Source: MH13 sp042140245
GTDB lineage: Bacteria; Pseudomonadota; Alphaproteobacteria; Rhizobiales; MH13
Direction of reading: 5' to 3'
Assembly: GCF_042140245.1 (NCBI RefSeq)
Contig: NZ_CP159483.1
Coordinates: forward strand, 1,488,001 to 1,552,000
Length of the DNA: 64,000 nucleotides
In this document: piece by piece, positions 16,768-24,634 of the stretch
Numbering within the stretch: the stretch's first letter is position 1
Layout of the letters: every line of letters starts with the position of its first letter
Position numbers and translations under genes: made by a program
Notes under the pieces: generated by a model
What the model was told of the DNA's origin: nothing
Seen by the model: only the letters and a program-made list of their open reading frames with translations
Databases searched by the model: none

Positions 16768-17988
16768 TCAGCGTTCTGTCAGCGCAATGCGCCCGTTGTA
16801 CCAATTCATGAACAACGAGGTGATGAGCGACAGAGACAGGTAAACGGTCATGAAAACAGCGATGATTTCGATCGCTTGACCTGATTGGTTGAGAGCGGTG
16901 TTGCCGACAGACACGAGGTCTGGATAGCCGATGGCAATCGCCAGTGAGGAGTTCTTCGTCAGGTTCAGATACTGGCTGGTGATCGGTGGAATGATCACGC
17001 GCAATGCCTGAGGCAGCACCACCAAGCGCAGTGTGTTCCCCGGGTTGAGTCCAACGGCCTTCGCCGCTTCGGTCTGACCGTAATTCACGGCCTGAATACC
17101 GGAACGCACGATTTCCGCGATAAAGGCGCTGGTGTAGATCGTCAGGCCAAGAAGCAGCGCCAGAAATTCTGGTGAAAGTGACTGACCGCCACGGAAGTTG
17201 AAGCCACGCAATTCTGGTGCATTGACCTCGGTGGGAGCGCCGCCAATGAACCACACCACAATGCCAAGACCAAAGATGAGGCCGAGCGAGGGCAGCAGTG
17301 TTTTGGGACGATTGCCTGTCTCGGCCTGCTTTTGGTCTGCGCGACGTGCCAAGAAGTAGGCGCCGATTGCGCCGACAAGCATGGCGATCAACACCCAAAG
17401 CCAGATGGGGTCTTCTGCCATCACGGGATATTTCAGCCCGCGATTGGAAAGGAAGACGCCTGGGAAGAGGGTCCAACTGTCGCGCGGTCGCGGCAGGATG
17501 TTGATCAGCACGCCGTAGATAAAGAACAGATGCAGCAACAGTGGGATGTTGCGCAAAACCTCGACATAGATGGAAGCGAATTTGGCCACCAGCCAGTTGG
17601 AGGAAAGGCGGGCGATCCCCATGATTACACCAACGATCGTCGCCAGAATGATGCCGAAGAAAGCCACCTTGATCGTGTTCAGAATGCCGACCAGCAGGGC
17701 GCGGCCATAGGTGTCATCATTGGTGTAGTCGATCAGCGCTTCGCCGATATCAAACCCAGCGCGTACATCGAGAAAGCCGTAGCCGGACTGGATGCCGCGC
17801 GCCGCAAGGTTTGCCAGCGTGTTTGATACCAAGAAGAAGCCAATGCCGATGACAACGGCGATAAGCACGACTTGATAGATGATGGCGCGAAATTTTTCGC
17901 TGTATAGAAGATTGGTTTTCGGCGCGGCTTTGGGTTTCGGGGCCGATGGCTCCGGAAATCCTGCGCTGCTGTGCGCGTGATCAGTCAT
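16768..17988 (-). CDS. aapQ: General L-amino acid ABC transporter, first permease
   Basis: A 406-residue inner-membrane subunit with an N-terminal helix (IYQVVLIAVVIGIGFFLVSN), the conserved EVLRNIPLLLHLFFIYGVL segment and the coupling loop EAAKAVGLNPGNTLRLVVLP. The family-typical motif FRGGQSLSPEFLALLLGLT separates the two parts. It pairs with AapM to form the channel. An intercistronic hairpin at 18148-18179 separates it from aapJ. The ATG at 17988 gives a proline-rich cytoplasmic start of about 25 residues. Confidence 0.94.
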   Translation of the reverse strand: MTDHAHSSAGFPEPSAPKPKAAPKTNLLYSEKFRAIIYQVVLIAVVIGIGFFLVSNTLANLAARGIQSGYGFLDVRAGFDIGEALIDYTNDDTYGRALLVGILNTIKVAFFGIILATIVGVIMGIARLSSNWLVAKFASIYVEVLRNIPLLLHLFFIYGVLINILPRPRDSWTLFPGVFLSNRGLKYPVMAEDPIWLWVLIAMLVGAIGAYFLARRADQKQAETGNRPKTLLPSLGLIFGLGIVVWFIGGAPTEVNAPELRGFNFRGGQSLSPEFLALLLGLTIYTSAFIAEIVRSGIQAVNYGQTEAAKAVGLNPGNTLRLVVLPQALRVIIPPITSQYLNLTKNSSLAIAIGYPDLVSVGNTALNQSGQAIEIIAVFMTVYLSLSLITSLFMNWYNGRIALTER

Positions 17989-18147
17989 GCGTGATCTCGA
18001 ATCTGTTCCCTGTGCGCTGTTTTGGACCCGCGAACGTTTGGTCGTTCGTCATGTCAGCGCGATACGCATTGGCCAGAATGACCTATGTGATGAATGGCAA
18101 GCGTTGATTCTTGCTCAGGCATCGAAGTCTTCAGGCTGGAAAAGGAA

Positions 18148-18179
18148 ACGGGCCACAGTGCGTGTGCACCATGGCCCGT
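18148..18179 (-). terminator. Intercistronic hairpin between aapJ and aapQ
   Basis: The arms ACGGGCCA (18148-18155) and TGGCCCGT (18172-18179) pair perfectly around a 16-base loop, and on the minus strand the stem is followed by the pyrimidine-rich run TTTCCTTTTCC. This is the expected place for a partial terminator or an RNA-protecting hairpin that leaves binding-protein mRNA in excess over the permease message. Confidence 0.72.
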
Positions 18180-18192
18180 CCAAATTGCCGTC

Positions 18193-19215
18193 TTAGCGAA
18201 CCGGCGGAGCGTACTGAATGCCCCCTTCGGTCCACAGCGCGTTTAGACCGCGTGGTAGACCGAGCGGCGTGATGTTGCGCTCGTACATTTCACCGTAGTT
18301 TCCGAGTTCGGTGATGATGTCCAAAGCCCAGTCATTACGCAGACCAAGCAGGGAACCCATTTCACCAGATGCACCAAGCAGGCGCTGAACGGTTGGGTCT
18401 GACGAGCTGCTCACAAGATCTGCAGCATTTTCAGACGTTACGCCCTTCTCTTCGGCTTCCAGAGCAGCGAAAAGAACCCAACGTGCAATCGCATAGAGCT
18501 CATCATCGCCGCGGCGCAGCATTGGGCCAAGCGGCTCTTTTGAGATGAGGTCTGGGAGGATCACATAGTCATCTGGGTCTGGTGCGTTTGCGGTACGCAC
18601 AGCAGCCAATGCCGAAGCATCTGTGGTGTACACATCGCAGCGACCTTCGAAGAACGCTGTGAGAACTTCCTGAAGCGCTTCAAAGAGTACAGGCTCATAG
18701 CTGATGCCGCGAGCAGCGAACACGTCGGCCAGGTTGAGTTCAGTGGTGGTGCCGGACTCAACGCAGATCGATGCGCCGTCCATGTCTTCGAGCGATTCAA
18801 TGCCATCTTCTGCGCGGACCATGAAGCCCTGGCCGTCATAGAACCAAGTGCCAGCAAAGGTTGCGCCCAGCGATGCATCGCGGGTTAGCGTCCAGGTTGT
18901 GTTGCGCGAAAGAATATCAACTTCACCTGCTTGCAGGGCGGGGAAGCGCTGCACGGAGGAAAGCGGTACATATTGAACGGCGCTGGAATCGTCGAAGATC
19001 GCAATGGCCATAGCCTTACAATAGTCGACATCGAAGCCAGTCCATACGCCTTGACTGTCAGCAATACCAAAACCGGCCAAGCCGGTGTTCACGCCGCAAA
19101 TCAACTCGCCGCGATCCATGATCGCATCAAGCTGGTCGCCTGCTTGAGCTGGCATCGCTGATACGGTCAGCGCGATAGCCGATGCTGCTGTTGCAGCGAT
19201 CGATAGTTTTTTCAT
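18193..19215 (-). CDS. aapJ: General L-amino acid ABC transporter, periplasmic binding protein
   Basis: A 340-residue precursor of the amino acid-binding protein of AapJQMP. The signal peptide is KKLSIAATAASAIALTVS with cleavage after MPAQA near residue 25. The mature part opens with LDAIMDRGELICGVNTGLAGF and contains GVWTGFDVDYCKAMA, SRNTTWTLTRDASLG and the C-terminal GLPRGLNALWTEGGIQYAPP, all typical of AapJ/BztA. Two family cysteines are kept (CVESG and GRCDVY). It has the upstream ribosome site AAGGGAAGGACC. It is the first gene of the operon, and a hairpin follows it. Confidence 0.95.
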   Translation of the reverse strand: MKKLSIAATAASAIALTVSAMPAQAGDQLDAIMDRGELICGVNTGLAGFGIADSQGVWTGFDVDYCKAMAIAIFDDSSAVQYVPLSSVQRFPALQAGEVDILSRNTTWTLTRDASLGATFAGTWFYDGQGFMVRAEDGIESLEDMDGASICVESGTTTELNLADVFAARGISYEPVLFEALQEVLTAFFEGRCDVYTTDASALAAVRTANAPDPDDYVILPDLISKEPLGPMLRRGDDELYAIARWVLFAALEAEEKGVTSENAADLVSSSSDPTVQRLLGASGEMGSLLGLRNDWALDIITELGNYGEMYERNITPLGLPRGLNALWTEGGIQYAPPVR

Positions 19216-19528
19216 TGTTGGTCCTTCCCTTGTTTACGCAGACACGAGTCAGGAGTTTTGGCGATCAACCAAAACAAATTCCCTTGGTCTGTTGCCCAAC
19301 CCCTCAGCGGACACGTGCCACCCTCACACTGGAGGCCGAGTGTTCTCGGTCCATCACAGCAAAAGGATACGAAGGGCTAACACAGGGGTTGGGGGTGCTC
19401 AAGGGCTGTGCACCGCACAAAATGCAGGCTTATTTTGCCCCGCTGCGCAAAGCGTAAGCACTGGGCAAGGGCGCGAGAATGCAAATCAGGGTGTTGGTCC
19501 CGCTGTTGCACCGGTCTTCTTAGCCAGT
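19216..19528. promoter_or_regulatory. aapJ upstream region, no gene
   Basis: These 313 bases lie between the SDR gene (ending at 19529) and aapJ, both on the minus strand. I see no credible coding sequence. The promoter of the aap operon should be here. On the minus strand a TGGCACG matching a sigma-54 -24 box occurs, but the GC of the -12 box is not at the required spacing. The ribosome site of aapJ lies at the right end near 19222. Confidence 0.5.
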
Positions 19529-20251
19529 TCAAAAAGGAAGCGAATCACCATTGTAAGACATCAAGCTGCCTGACTGCGTTACACTTGCTGCGTTGATGAC
19601 TGATAGCATTGACGCTACGGATTCTTCTGGCTTTTGAAGTCTTACGCCTTGCTTTGCAAAAGGATCGGACAGAGGCGTTGCCACCGTTCCTGGATGCAGT
19701 GCCAAGCAAATCGCGTCTGGTCGTTTCCGGGCCAACTCAATCGAGGCGGTTTTAACGATCTGATTGAGTGCCGCTTTGGCTGCGCGATAGCCGTACCATC
19801 CGCCCAGCTGATTATCGGAAATGGAGCCAACCTTGGCGGAAATTGTAGCAAACACCGCTTTGCCCTTGCGTGGGAACAGCGGCAGCAAGTGCTTGAGCAG
19901 AAGGGCTGGGCCAATGGTGTTGATGCGGAATTGATAGGCCATGGCCTCGGGATCAATGGCCGACCAGCTTTTCTCCGGACCGCCATGGGGTCCGTGGAGA
20001 TAGCCAGTGGCATCGAACACCAAGCGAAGGTCATGTCCGCTTGCGCTGGCCGTATCTGCAAGTGCTTTGATGTCATCCTCGCGTGTGATGTCCAGCGAAG
20101 GCGCGCTAGTGCGTGATGTGCCGATCATATCGGCAAAGTGACCGCTGGCGCGTATTTGAGCAGCGACTTGTGCGCCAATGCCACCATTGGTGCCGATGAT
20201 GATGGCCAAACCATCGGCTGGAAAAGACGAGAAGGGCTGCGTTTCAATCAT
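19529..20251 (-). CDS. Short-chain dehydrogenase/reductase, C-factor-like
   Basis: A 240-residue SDR. The nucleotide-binding loop is GTNGGIG, in place of the usual TGxxxGxG, and the catalytic tyrosine and lysine are in YGYRAAKAA, with a serine in ATISAKVGS before it. The DATGYLHGPHGGPEKSW segment and the C-terminal ALHPGTVATPLSDPF are typical of the C-factor/CsgA-like subgroup, which has no single known substrate. The start at 20251 (ATG) is the only reasonable one. It is a stand-alone gene upstream of aapJ and divergent from the secreted-protein gene. Confidence 0.85.
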   Translation of the reverse strand: MIETQPFSSFPADGLAIIIGTNGGIGAQVAAQIRASGHFADMIGTSRTSAPSLDITREDDIKALADTASASGHDLRLVFDATGYLHGPHGGPEKSWSAIDPEAMAYQFRINTIGPALLLKHLLPLFPRKGKAVFATISAKVGSISDNQLGGWYGYRAAKAALNQIVKTASIELARKRPDAICLALHPGTVATPLSDPFAKQGVRLQKPEESVASMLSVINAASVTQSGSLMSYNGDSLPF

Positions 20252-20389
20252 CGCGTTGGCCTGGCAGGTTTAGGGACAAGTGTTTCGACATTTCTACGTG
20301 CGCGACGCGTTTTGTTTGGCAAGTGCGATGGGTTGCCTCAGCACTGAGCGTTAACCCGAATGTGAGCTTTGATTTGCGCACTGGAAAAG

Positions 20390-20405
20390 TGTGACAGATA
20401 TCACA
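20390..20405. promoter_or_regulatory. CRP/FNR-type operator, TGTGA-N6-TCACA
   Basis: The site TGTGACAGATATCACA is an exact match to the CRP consensus half-sites with the correct six-base spacer. It lies 182 bases upstream of the ATG at 20572 and 139 bases from the divergent SDR start. Binding by a CRP-family regulator is inferred from the motif alone. Confidence 0.55.
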
Positions 20406-20527
20406 AACCGGCCGATCGGCTTGTGCTTGGTAGTGCTTGGCTCATCCAGTGCGTGCGCGTGGTGTGATCAGGCCATATTTGACATGCCACCTTGCAAGAC
20501 TTTCTATGTTGGGGTTTTGGGGGGAGT

Positions 20528-20551
20528 GCCGGGTTGGATCAAACGCCCGGC
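20528..20551 (+). promoter_or_regulatory. GC-rich hairpin in the leader of the secreted-protein gene
   Basis: The arms GCCGGG (20528-20533) and CCCGGC (20546-20551) can pair around TTGGATCAAACG. The stem ends 20 bases before the ATG at 20572, so it would lie in the 5' leader and could affect stability or translation. Confidence 0.45.
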
Positions 20552-20571
20552 GTCATACTAGGGAAACAAAC

Positions 20572-21072
20572 ATGAAACGCATTTTCTTATCCGCACTGGG
20601 CGGCGTTATGGCGCTTGCCACCGTCACATTTGGCGCCTCTTTTGCCTTTGTGAATGACGCACATGCCGCATGTCCAACATGGCAGGGAAGCCCGCATTTT
20701 GGCACCGTGAATCTGACCGAGGGGTTTTTGCCTGACCCTTGGAACCGTAATGTGACCGCTGGCGGCGGCAATGATGTCTCAAACTGCGGTATCGGTGCTT
20801 GGGGTTGGGTGGCGACTTGTCCTGATTATCGTATTCAGTACCGCACGAGCGGCGCGTCAGCCCTTACCTTTATCATTCAGTCCAACATCGACACTGTTCT
20901 CCTGGTCAACGGACCGTCGGGCGAATGGTACTTCGACGATGATGGTGGTGTCGATTTGGGCGCGCAGTTGCGCATCGCCAATGCACCTGCTGGCCAGTAT
21001 GATGTTTGGATCGGCTCTTACAATCGCGGCAGCGGCATTCCAGCAACGCTACAAATTTCTGAGCGCTACTGA
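20572..21072 (+). CDS. Small secreted protein with pre-peptidase C-terminal-like domain
   Basis: A 166-residue exported protein. Residues 1-33 form a signal peptide (KRIFLSALGGVMALATVTF, cleavage after AHA). The mature part is a compact beta-rich domain with LVNGPSGEWYFDDDGG and a closing GQYDVWIGSYNRGSG, a pattern shared with PPC-like (bacterial pre-peptidase C-terminal) sandwiches. Cysteines at 34, 72 and 83 may form a disulfide. The ATG at 20572 is preferred because it starts the signal peptide; a longer in-frame opening at 20437 lacks sense as a secretion signal. A strong terminator follows at 21098. The function is not known; it could be a small periplasmic or surface binding protein. 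Confidence 0.72.
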   Translation: MKRIFLSALGGVMALATVTFGASFAFVNDAHAACPTWQGSPHFGTVNLTEGFLPDPWNRNVTAGGGNDVSNCGIGAWGWVATCPDYRIQYRTSGASALTFIIQSNIDTVLLVNGPSGEWYFDDDGGVDLGAQLRIANAPAGQYDVWIGSYNRGSGIPATLQISERY

Positions 21073-21097
21073 GCAACAGTGCCATGGTTCGATTGTG

Positions 21098-21129
21098 AAA
21101 AACCCCGCCCGCATGGGCGGGGTTTTTTT
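21098..21129 (+). terminator. Rho-independent terminator after the secreted-protein gene
   Basis: The stem AACCCCGCCC / GGGCGGGGTT closes on a CAT-type loop (GCAT) and is followed by seven T residues. It sits 26 bases after the TGA at 21072 and is the clearest intrinsic terminator in the window. Confidence 0.92.
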
Positions 21130-21218
21130 GTGCCGGGTGGTGGTGACATCGCCGCTTGGAAGCTGGCCTTAGGCGTACTACCTTTGCGTCCAAAGTGATC
21201 AACAAGGGCGCTTAACTG

Positions 21219-22736
21219 ATGCGCGGGATTACCCAAGAGGGCGCCGTTGCAGCGCCTGCCGATATTGGCCATGTCGCCTGTTCCAAACGCCAGCAGCTCA
21301 TCGTGCTTGTGGTGGCCATTCTTGGCTCCACCCTGGGCTTCATAGACGGCACCATTGTCGCAATTATCGCACCGGCCATTCGTGCAGACCTTGACGCCTC
21401 GCTGGCAACCATCAGTTGGGTGGTCAACGGCTACACGCTGGTTCTCACGGCCTTTATACTGGTCGGCGGGAGTGCAGGCGATGTATTCGGTCGCCGGCGG
21501 GTTTTCGGTCTGGGTATTGCGATTTTCGCGCTGGCATCGCTGGCCTGTGCGATCGCGCTCAATGGTGGCCAGCTGATCACTGCACGGGTTGTTCAAGGTT
21601 TTGGTGCGGCCCTGATGGTGCCGTCTTCGCTGGCGCTTATCGCCACCTACTATCCGCGCGAAGAGCGTGGTCGCGCGGTTGGCATTTGGGCGGCGGCGTC
21701 GGGCGTTTCAGCCGCCATCGGCCCGATCATAGGCGGTGCGATGGTTGATGCGCTTGGATGGCGCTCCACTTTTTACATCAATCTACCGCTCGCCGCCGCC
21801 ACGCTTTGGTTGTTGTGGGCCCGTGTTCCAGATGATGCGCACCGGACGTTGGCGCAAAAGCTAGATTGGCTAGGAGCGGTGTTGGCCGTCGCCGCCCTTG
21901 GATTGCTTGCCTTCTCGCTGACCCTGATGGGTGAAGGCGGCGCACCTGGTTCTGCAGTCCTTGGCACGCCGGTTCTTGTTGCCCTGGTGGTCTTAGGTTT
22001 GGTGGCGTGCGGGCTCTTCCTTTGGCACGAGGGCCGTTCACCCGATCCGATGATGCCTCTTGGCATGTTTAGCGCGCCGGGTTTTTCCGCCGTCAATGCG
22101 GCCACGTTTCTGCTGTATGCGGCGCTGGGCGGTTTGCTTTTCTTCCTGCCCGTCACATTGCTGAGTGCCTATGACTTTTCAGCACTGGCTGTGGGATCTG
22201 TTTTTCTGCCATTCACCGCTGTGATGGCGTTGATCACACCACGGGTTGGTGCTCTGGTGGACAAGATCGGCGTGCGACTGCCTCTCGCGGTCGGTGCCGG
22301 CATTGCTGGGGTATCGTTCTGGCTGACAAGTCTTGCAGCAGGCACGGGCTCTTTGTTTCTCGTTGGTGGATCGCTGGTGGTTTTGGGCCTTGGCATGGGG
22401 CTCTGTATCCCACCGCTTTCAACCGCCATCATCAACGCGGTCAGCGACAGCCAGTCTGGGGTTGCCTCGGGCATTAACAATGCCGTCTCGCGGGCAGGGG
22501 GATTGTTCGCCGTAGCAGCTTTCGCACCACTTGGCGCGATGGCGTATGGCAACGCCGATGGACTGCCAGGCTTTGCCGTACCTGGAGAGGAAGGCCTTAC
22601 CCTCAATGACCAGGTGTTGCACACGGTCGCCTCGTTGGAAGCTTACAGCCTGCTTGCCTGGATCGCGTTTGGCCTGGCAGCTCTTAGTGCTGTGCTTGTG
22701 CTTGTGTTCGTTAAGCCAGAACGAAAAGCCAGCTAG
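21219..22736 (+). CDS. MFS drug/metabolite exporter, DHA2 (14-helix) family
   Basis: A 505-residue inner-membrane proton antiporter. The first helix carries the DHA2-like sequence LGSTLGFIDGTIVAIIAPAI, followed by motif A variants (GDVFGRRRVFGLGIAIF) and motif C (GIWAAASGVSAAIGPIIGG). Helix count is about 14. The family exports drugs, dyes or metabolites, and the sequence does not give the substrate. The start is the ATG at 21219; there is no obvious ribosome site. The following kinase gene begins 29 bases after its stop but is unrelated in function. Confidence 0.88.
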   Translation: MRGITQEGAVAAPADIGHVACSKRQQLIVLVVAILGSTLGFIDGTIVAIIAPAIRADLDASLATISWVVNGYTLVLTAFILVGGSAGDVFGRRRVFGLGIAIFALASLACAIALNGGQLITARVVQGFGAALMVPSSLALIATYYPREERGRAVGIWAAASGVSAAIGPIIGGAMVDALGWRSTFYINLPLAAATLWLLWARVPDDAHRTLAQKLDWLGAVLAVAALGLLAFSLTLMGEGGAPGSAVLGTPVLVALVVLGLVACGLFLWHEGRSPDPMMPLGMFSAPGFSAVNAATFLLYAALGGLLFFLPVTLLSAYDFSALAVGSVFLPFTAVMALITPRVGALVDKIGVRLPLAVGAGIAGVSFWLTSLAAGTGSLFLVGGSLVVLGLGMGLCIPPLSTAIINAVSDSQSGVASGINNAVSRAGGLFAVAAFAPLGAMAYGNADGLPGFAVPGEEGLTLNDQVLHTVASLEAYSLLAWIAFGLAALSAVLVLVFVKPERKAS

Positions 22737-22765
22737 GCAATATGAACCAACCACCGCATAGTTGA

Positions 22766-24634
22766 ATGATGGCAGAGGTTTCATCGGGGCGCCGCTTTCT
22801 CAAATCTGACAGCGGGCGATTGGCACTTGGGTTGTTGGTGGTGATTGCGCTCGGCTTGGCGGCGTTGCCAACTGTTGAACGCTTGTTCCTGGTGCGCGCG
22901 GGCGAGCAGAGCTTGGCCACTTTACGCTTGTCCGTGGAAGGTTTGCGCGGTGCCCTGCAACGCTTTGAACCGCTACCGGGCCTGATTGGTGAGCGGCCTG
23001 TCTTGGCGCGGCTTTTGGCTGAGCCTGAGAATGGTGGGCTGCAAAACGAGATCAATGAGGAGTTGCGTATCACCGCTGAGGCTTTGGGAGCCTCCGATGT
23101 TTATCTCCTGGACACCGACGGCCTGACTATTGCGAGCAGCAACTACCTTAAGGAGCGCTCTTTTCTTGGTCGCAGTTATGAGTTCCGGCCTTACTTCACC
23201 CAGGCGGTCGTCGGTGGGCTGGGGCGGTACTTTGCGCTGGGTACCGCGTCCTTGGAGCGTGGGTACTTTTATTCTGCGCCCGTTTGGCAAGATGAGACGG
23301 TGATTGGTGTGTTGACGCTGAAGTTCACCGTTGATGCGTTTGAAGATGCCTGGCGTGGCGGCCTGAACGACATCATTGTCAGCGACCTGAATGACATTGT
23401 GTTTATGTCGAGCCGAGAGTCCTGGCACTTTCGCACGCTTTCTGACCTCTCGCCTGCTGTGCTGGCCGAAGTGGCTGACACCCAGCAATATCCGCTGGAG
23501 GAGTTGACGCCGCTGACCACCATGCGTGAACCGCTGACCGACGCGCTGAGCTTTTTGCGTGTGCAAGACGAAGGCAGGAGCGAAGATTTTGTTACCGCAT
23601 CCACCCTGATCGAGGATGTGGGATGGCGTGTTGCCATTCTTGTTCCTGCCGGGCCTGCCAAAGCGCAAGCGCTGACGGCGCTCATGGTCTTTGTGCTGTT
23701 CGTTTTGTTTGTCGGACTTGCTCTGATGAGTTTGCTGCAGCGGCGTGCGCGTATCATGGAGCGTATGGAAGCGCAGCGCGCTGCCCAGGATATGTTGGAG
23801 CGTCGCGTTGATGAGCGCACGGCTGATCTCAATGCAGCCAACGCCAATCTGCGGGTTGAGGTAGAGGAACGGCGGACAGCAGAGCAGCGGTTGCGAAAGA
23901 CTCAGCATGAGTTGGTGCAGGCCGGGAAGCTGGCAGCGCTTGGGCAAATGTCGGCAGCGCTCTCGCATGAAATCAACCAGCCCCTCACGGCGGTGAAGAC
24001 GTACGCTGACAACGCCATGACGTTTCTTGATCGTGACCGCCCGTCCGATGCGCGGGAGAATGTTTCGCGTATCTCCAAGATGGCAGATCGGATGGCGGCG
24101 ATATCGGGTCATCTGCGCAATTTTGCGCGCCGCCCTCAAGAGGATGTTGGGCCGGTCAATGTGCTGCACGCGATTGATGATGCGATGGCGCTCATGGAGG
24201 CTCGTTTCAAGAAGACGGGCGCAGAGGTTGCCTATCAGCCACCAGAGCGGCCTATCTGGGTGATGGGCGGACAGCTGCGGTTGCAGCAGGTGATCATCAA
24301 CTTGCTCAACAATGGGCTCGATTCCATGGAGGGCATGCCGACACCGCCCTTGGAACTGGCTGTCGAAGCAGACGATGAACAGCGCGTGTTGATCCATGTG
24401 CGTGATCGCGGCGAAGGGCTGGAAGATGAGGCTCTGGCGCAGTTGTTCGATCCGTTCTTCACCACCAAAAGTCCCGGCAAGGGCCTCGGGCTCGGCCTCT
24501 CGATTTCCTACAACATTGTTGAGGATTTCGGTGGACGGTTACGCGCGCGCAACCGCAAGAAGGGTGGTGCTGAGTTCTCCATTGAACTGCTGGCCGCCGA
24601 GGCTCCATCGTCAGCTGGGATGGCTGCCGAATGA
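22766..24634 (+). CDS. DctB-like sensor histidine kinase
   Basis: A 622-residue membrane sensor kinase. A helix at about residues 20-40 (LALGLLVVIALGLAALPTV) and another at about 308-328 (LMVFVLFVLFVGLALMSLL) flank a periplasmic double-Cache/PDC-type sensor of about 270 residues (ASDVYLLDTDGLTIASSNY and FRPYFTQAVVGGLGRYFAL). A cytoplasmic coiled coil (MLERRVDERTADLNAANAN) leads to the H box with His401 in ALSHEINQPLTAVKTYADN and an ATPase domain with N box INLLNNGLDS and G boxes DRGEGL and GKGLGLGLSI. This is the DctB layout for C4-dicarboxylate sensing. It overlaps the regulator gene by four bases, and the pair precedes a TAXI-TRAP transporter. Confidence 0.88.
   Translation: MMAEVSSGRRFLKSDSGRLALGLLVVIALGLAALPTVERLFLVRAGEQSLATLRLSVEGLRGALQRFEPLPGLIGERPVLARLLAEPENGGLQNEINEELRITAEALGASDVYLLDTDGLTIASSNYLKERSFLGRSYEFRPYFTQAVVGGLGRYFALGTASLERGYFYSAPVWQDETVIGVLTLKFTVDAFEDAWRGGLNDIIVSDLNDIVFMSSRESWHFRTLSDLSPAVLAEVADTQQYPLEELTPLTTMREPLTDALSFLRVQDEGRSEDFVTASTLIEDVGWRVAILVPAGPAKAQALTALMVFVLFVLFVGLALMSLLQRRARIMERMEAQRAAQDMLERRVDERTADLNAANANLRVEVEERRTAEQRLRKTQHELVQAGKLAALGQMSAALSHEINQPLTAVKTYADNAMTFLDRDRPSDARENVSRISKMADRMAAISGHLRNFARRPQEDVGPVNVLHAIDDAMALMEARFKKTGAEVAYQPPERPIWVMGGQLRLQQVIINLLNNGLDSMEGMPTPPLELAVEADDEQRVLIHVRDRGEGLEDEALAQLFDPFFTTKSPGKGLGLGLSISYNIVEDFGGRLRARNRKKGGAEFSIELLAAEAPSSAGMAAE

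Larger units (their letters stand above)
20252..20571. promoter_or_regulatory. Divergent control region between SDR and secreted-protein genes
   Basis: A gene-free stretch of 320 bases between divergent starts. It holds a CRP-like palindrome at 20390-20405, a run of G residues near 20516-20525 and a GC-rich hairpin at 20528-20551. These sit on the side of the secreted-protein gene, so most of the control probably serves it. I do not see a confident -35/-10 pair. Confidence 0.5.

Noticed and set aside
16754..17476. Long upstream extension of the aapM frame through aapQ
   Set aside because: The stretch overlaps aapQ in another frame and has no match; the ATG at 16753 gives the normal AapM N-terminus.
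19216..19528. Sigma-54 promoter upstream of aapJ
   Set aside because: A TGGCACG box is present on the minus strand, but the -12 GC does not fall ten bases after the GG, so the match is incomplete.
22973..24397. A 474-codon open frame on the minus strand across the histidine kinase gene
   Set aside because: Composition rich in His, Arg and Gln, no domain, and the kinase on the plus strand is certain.
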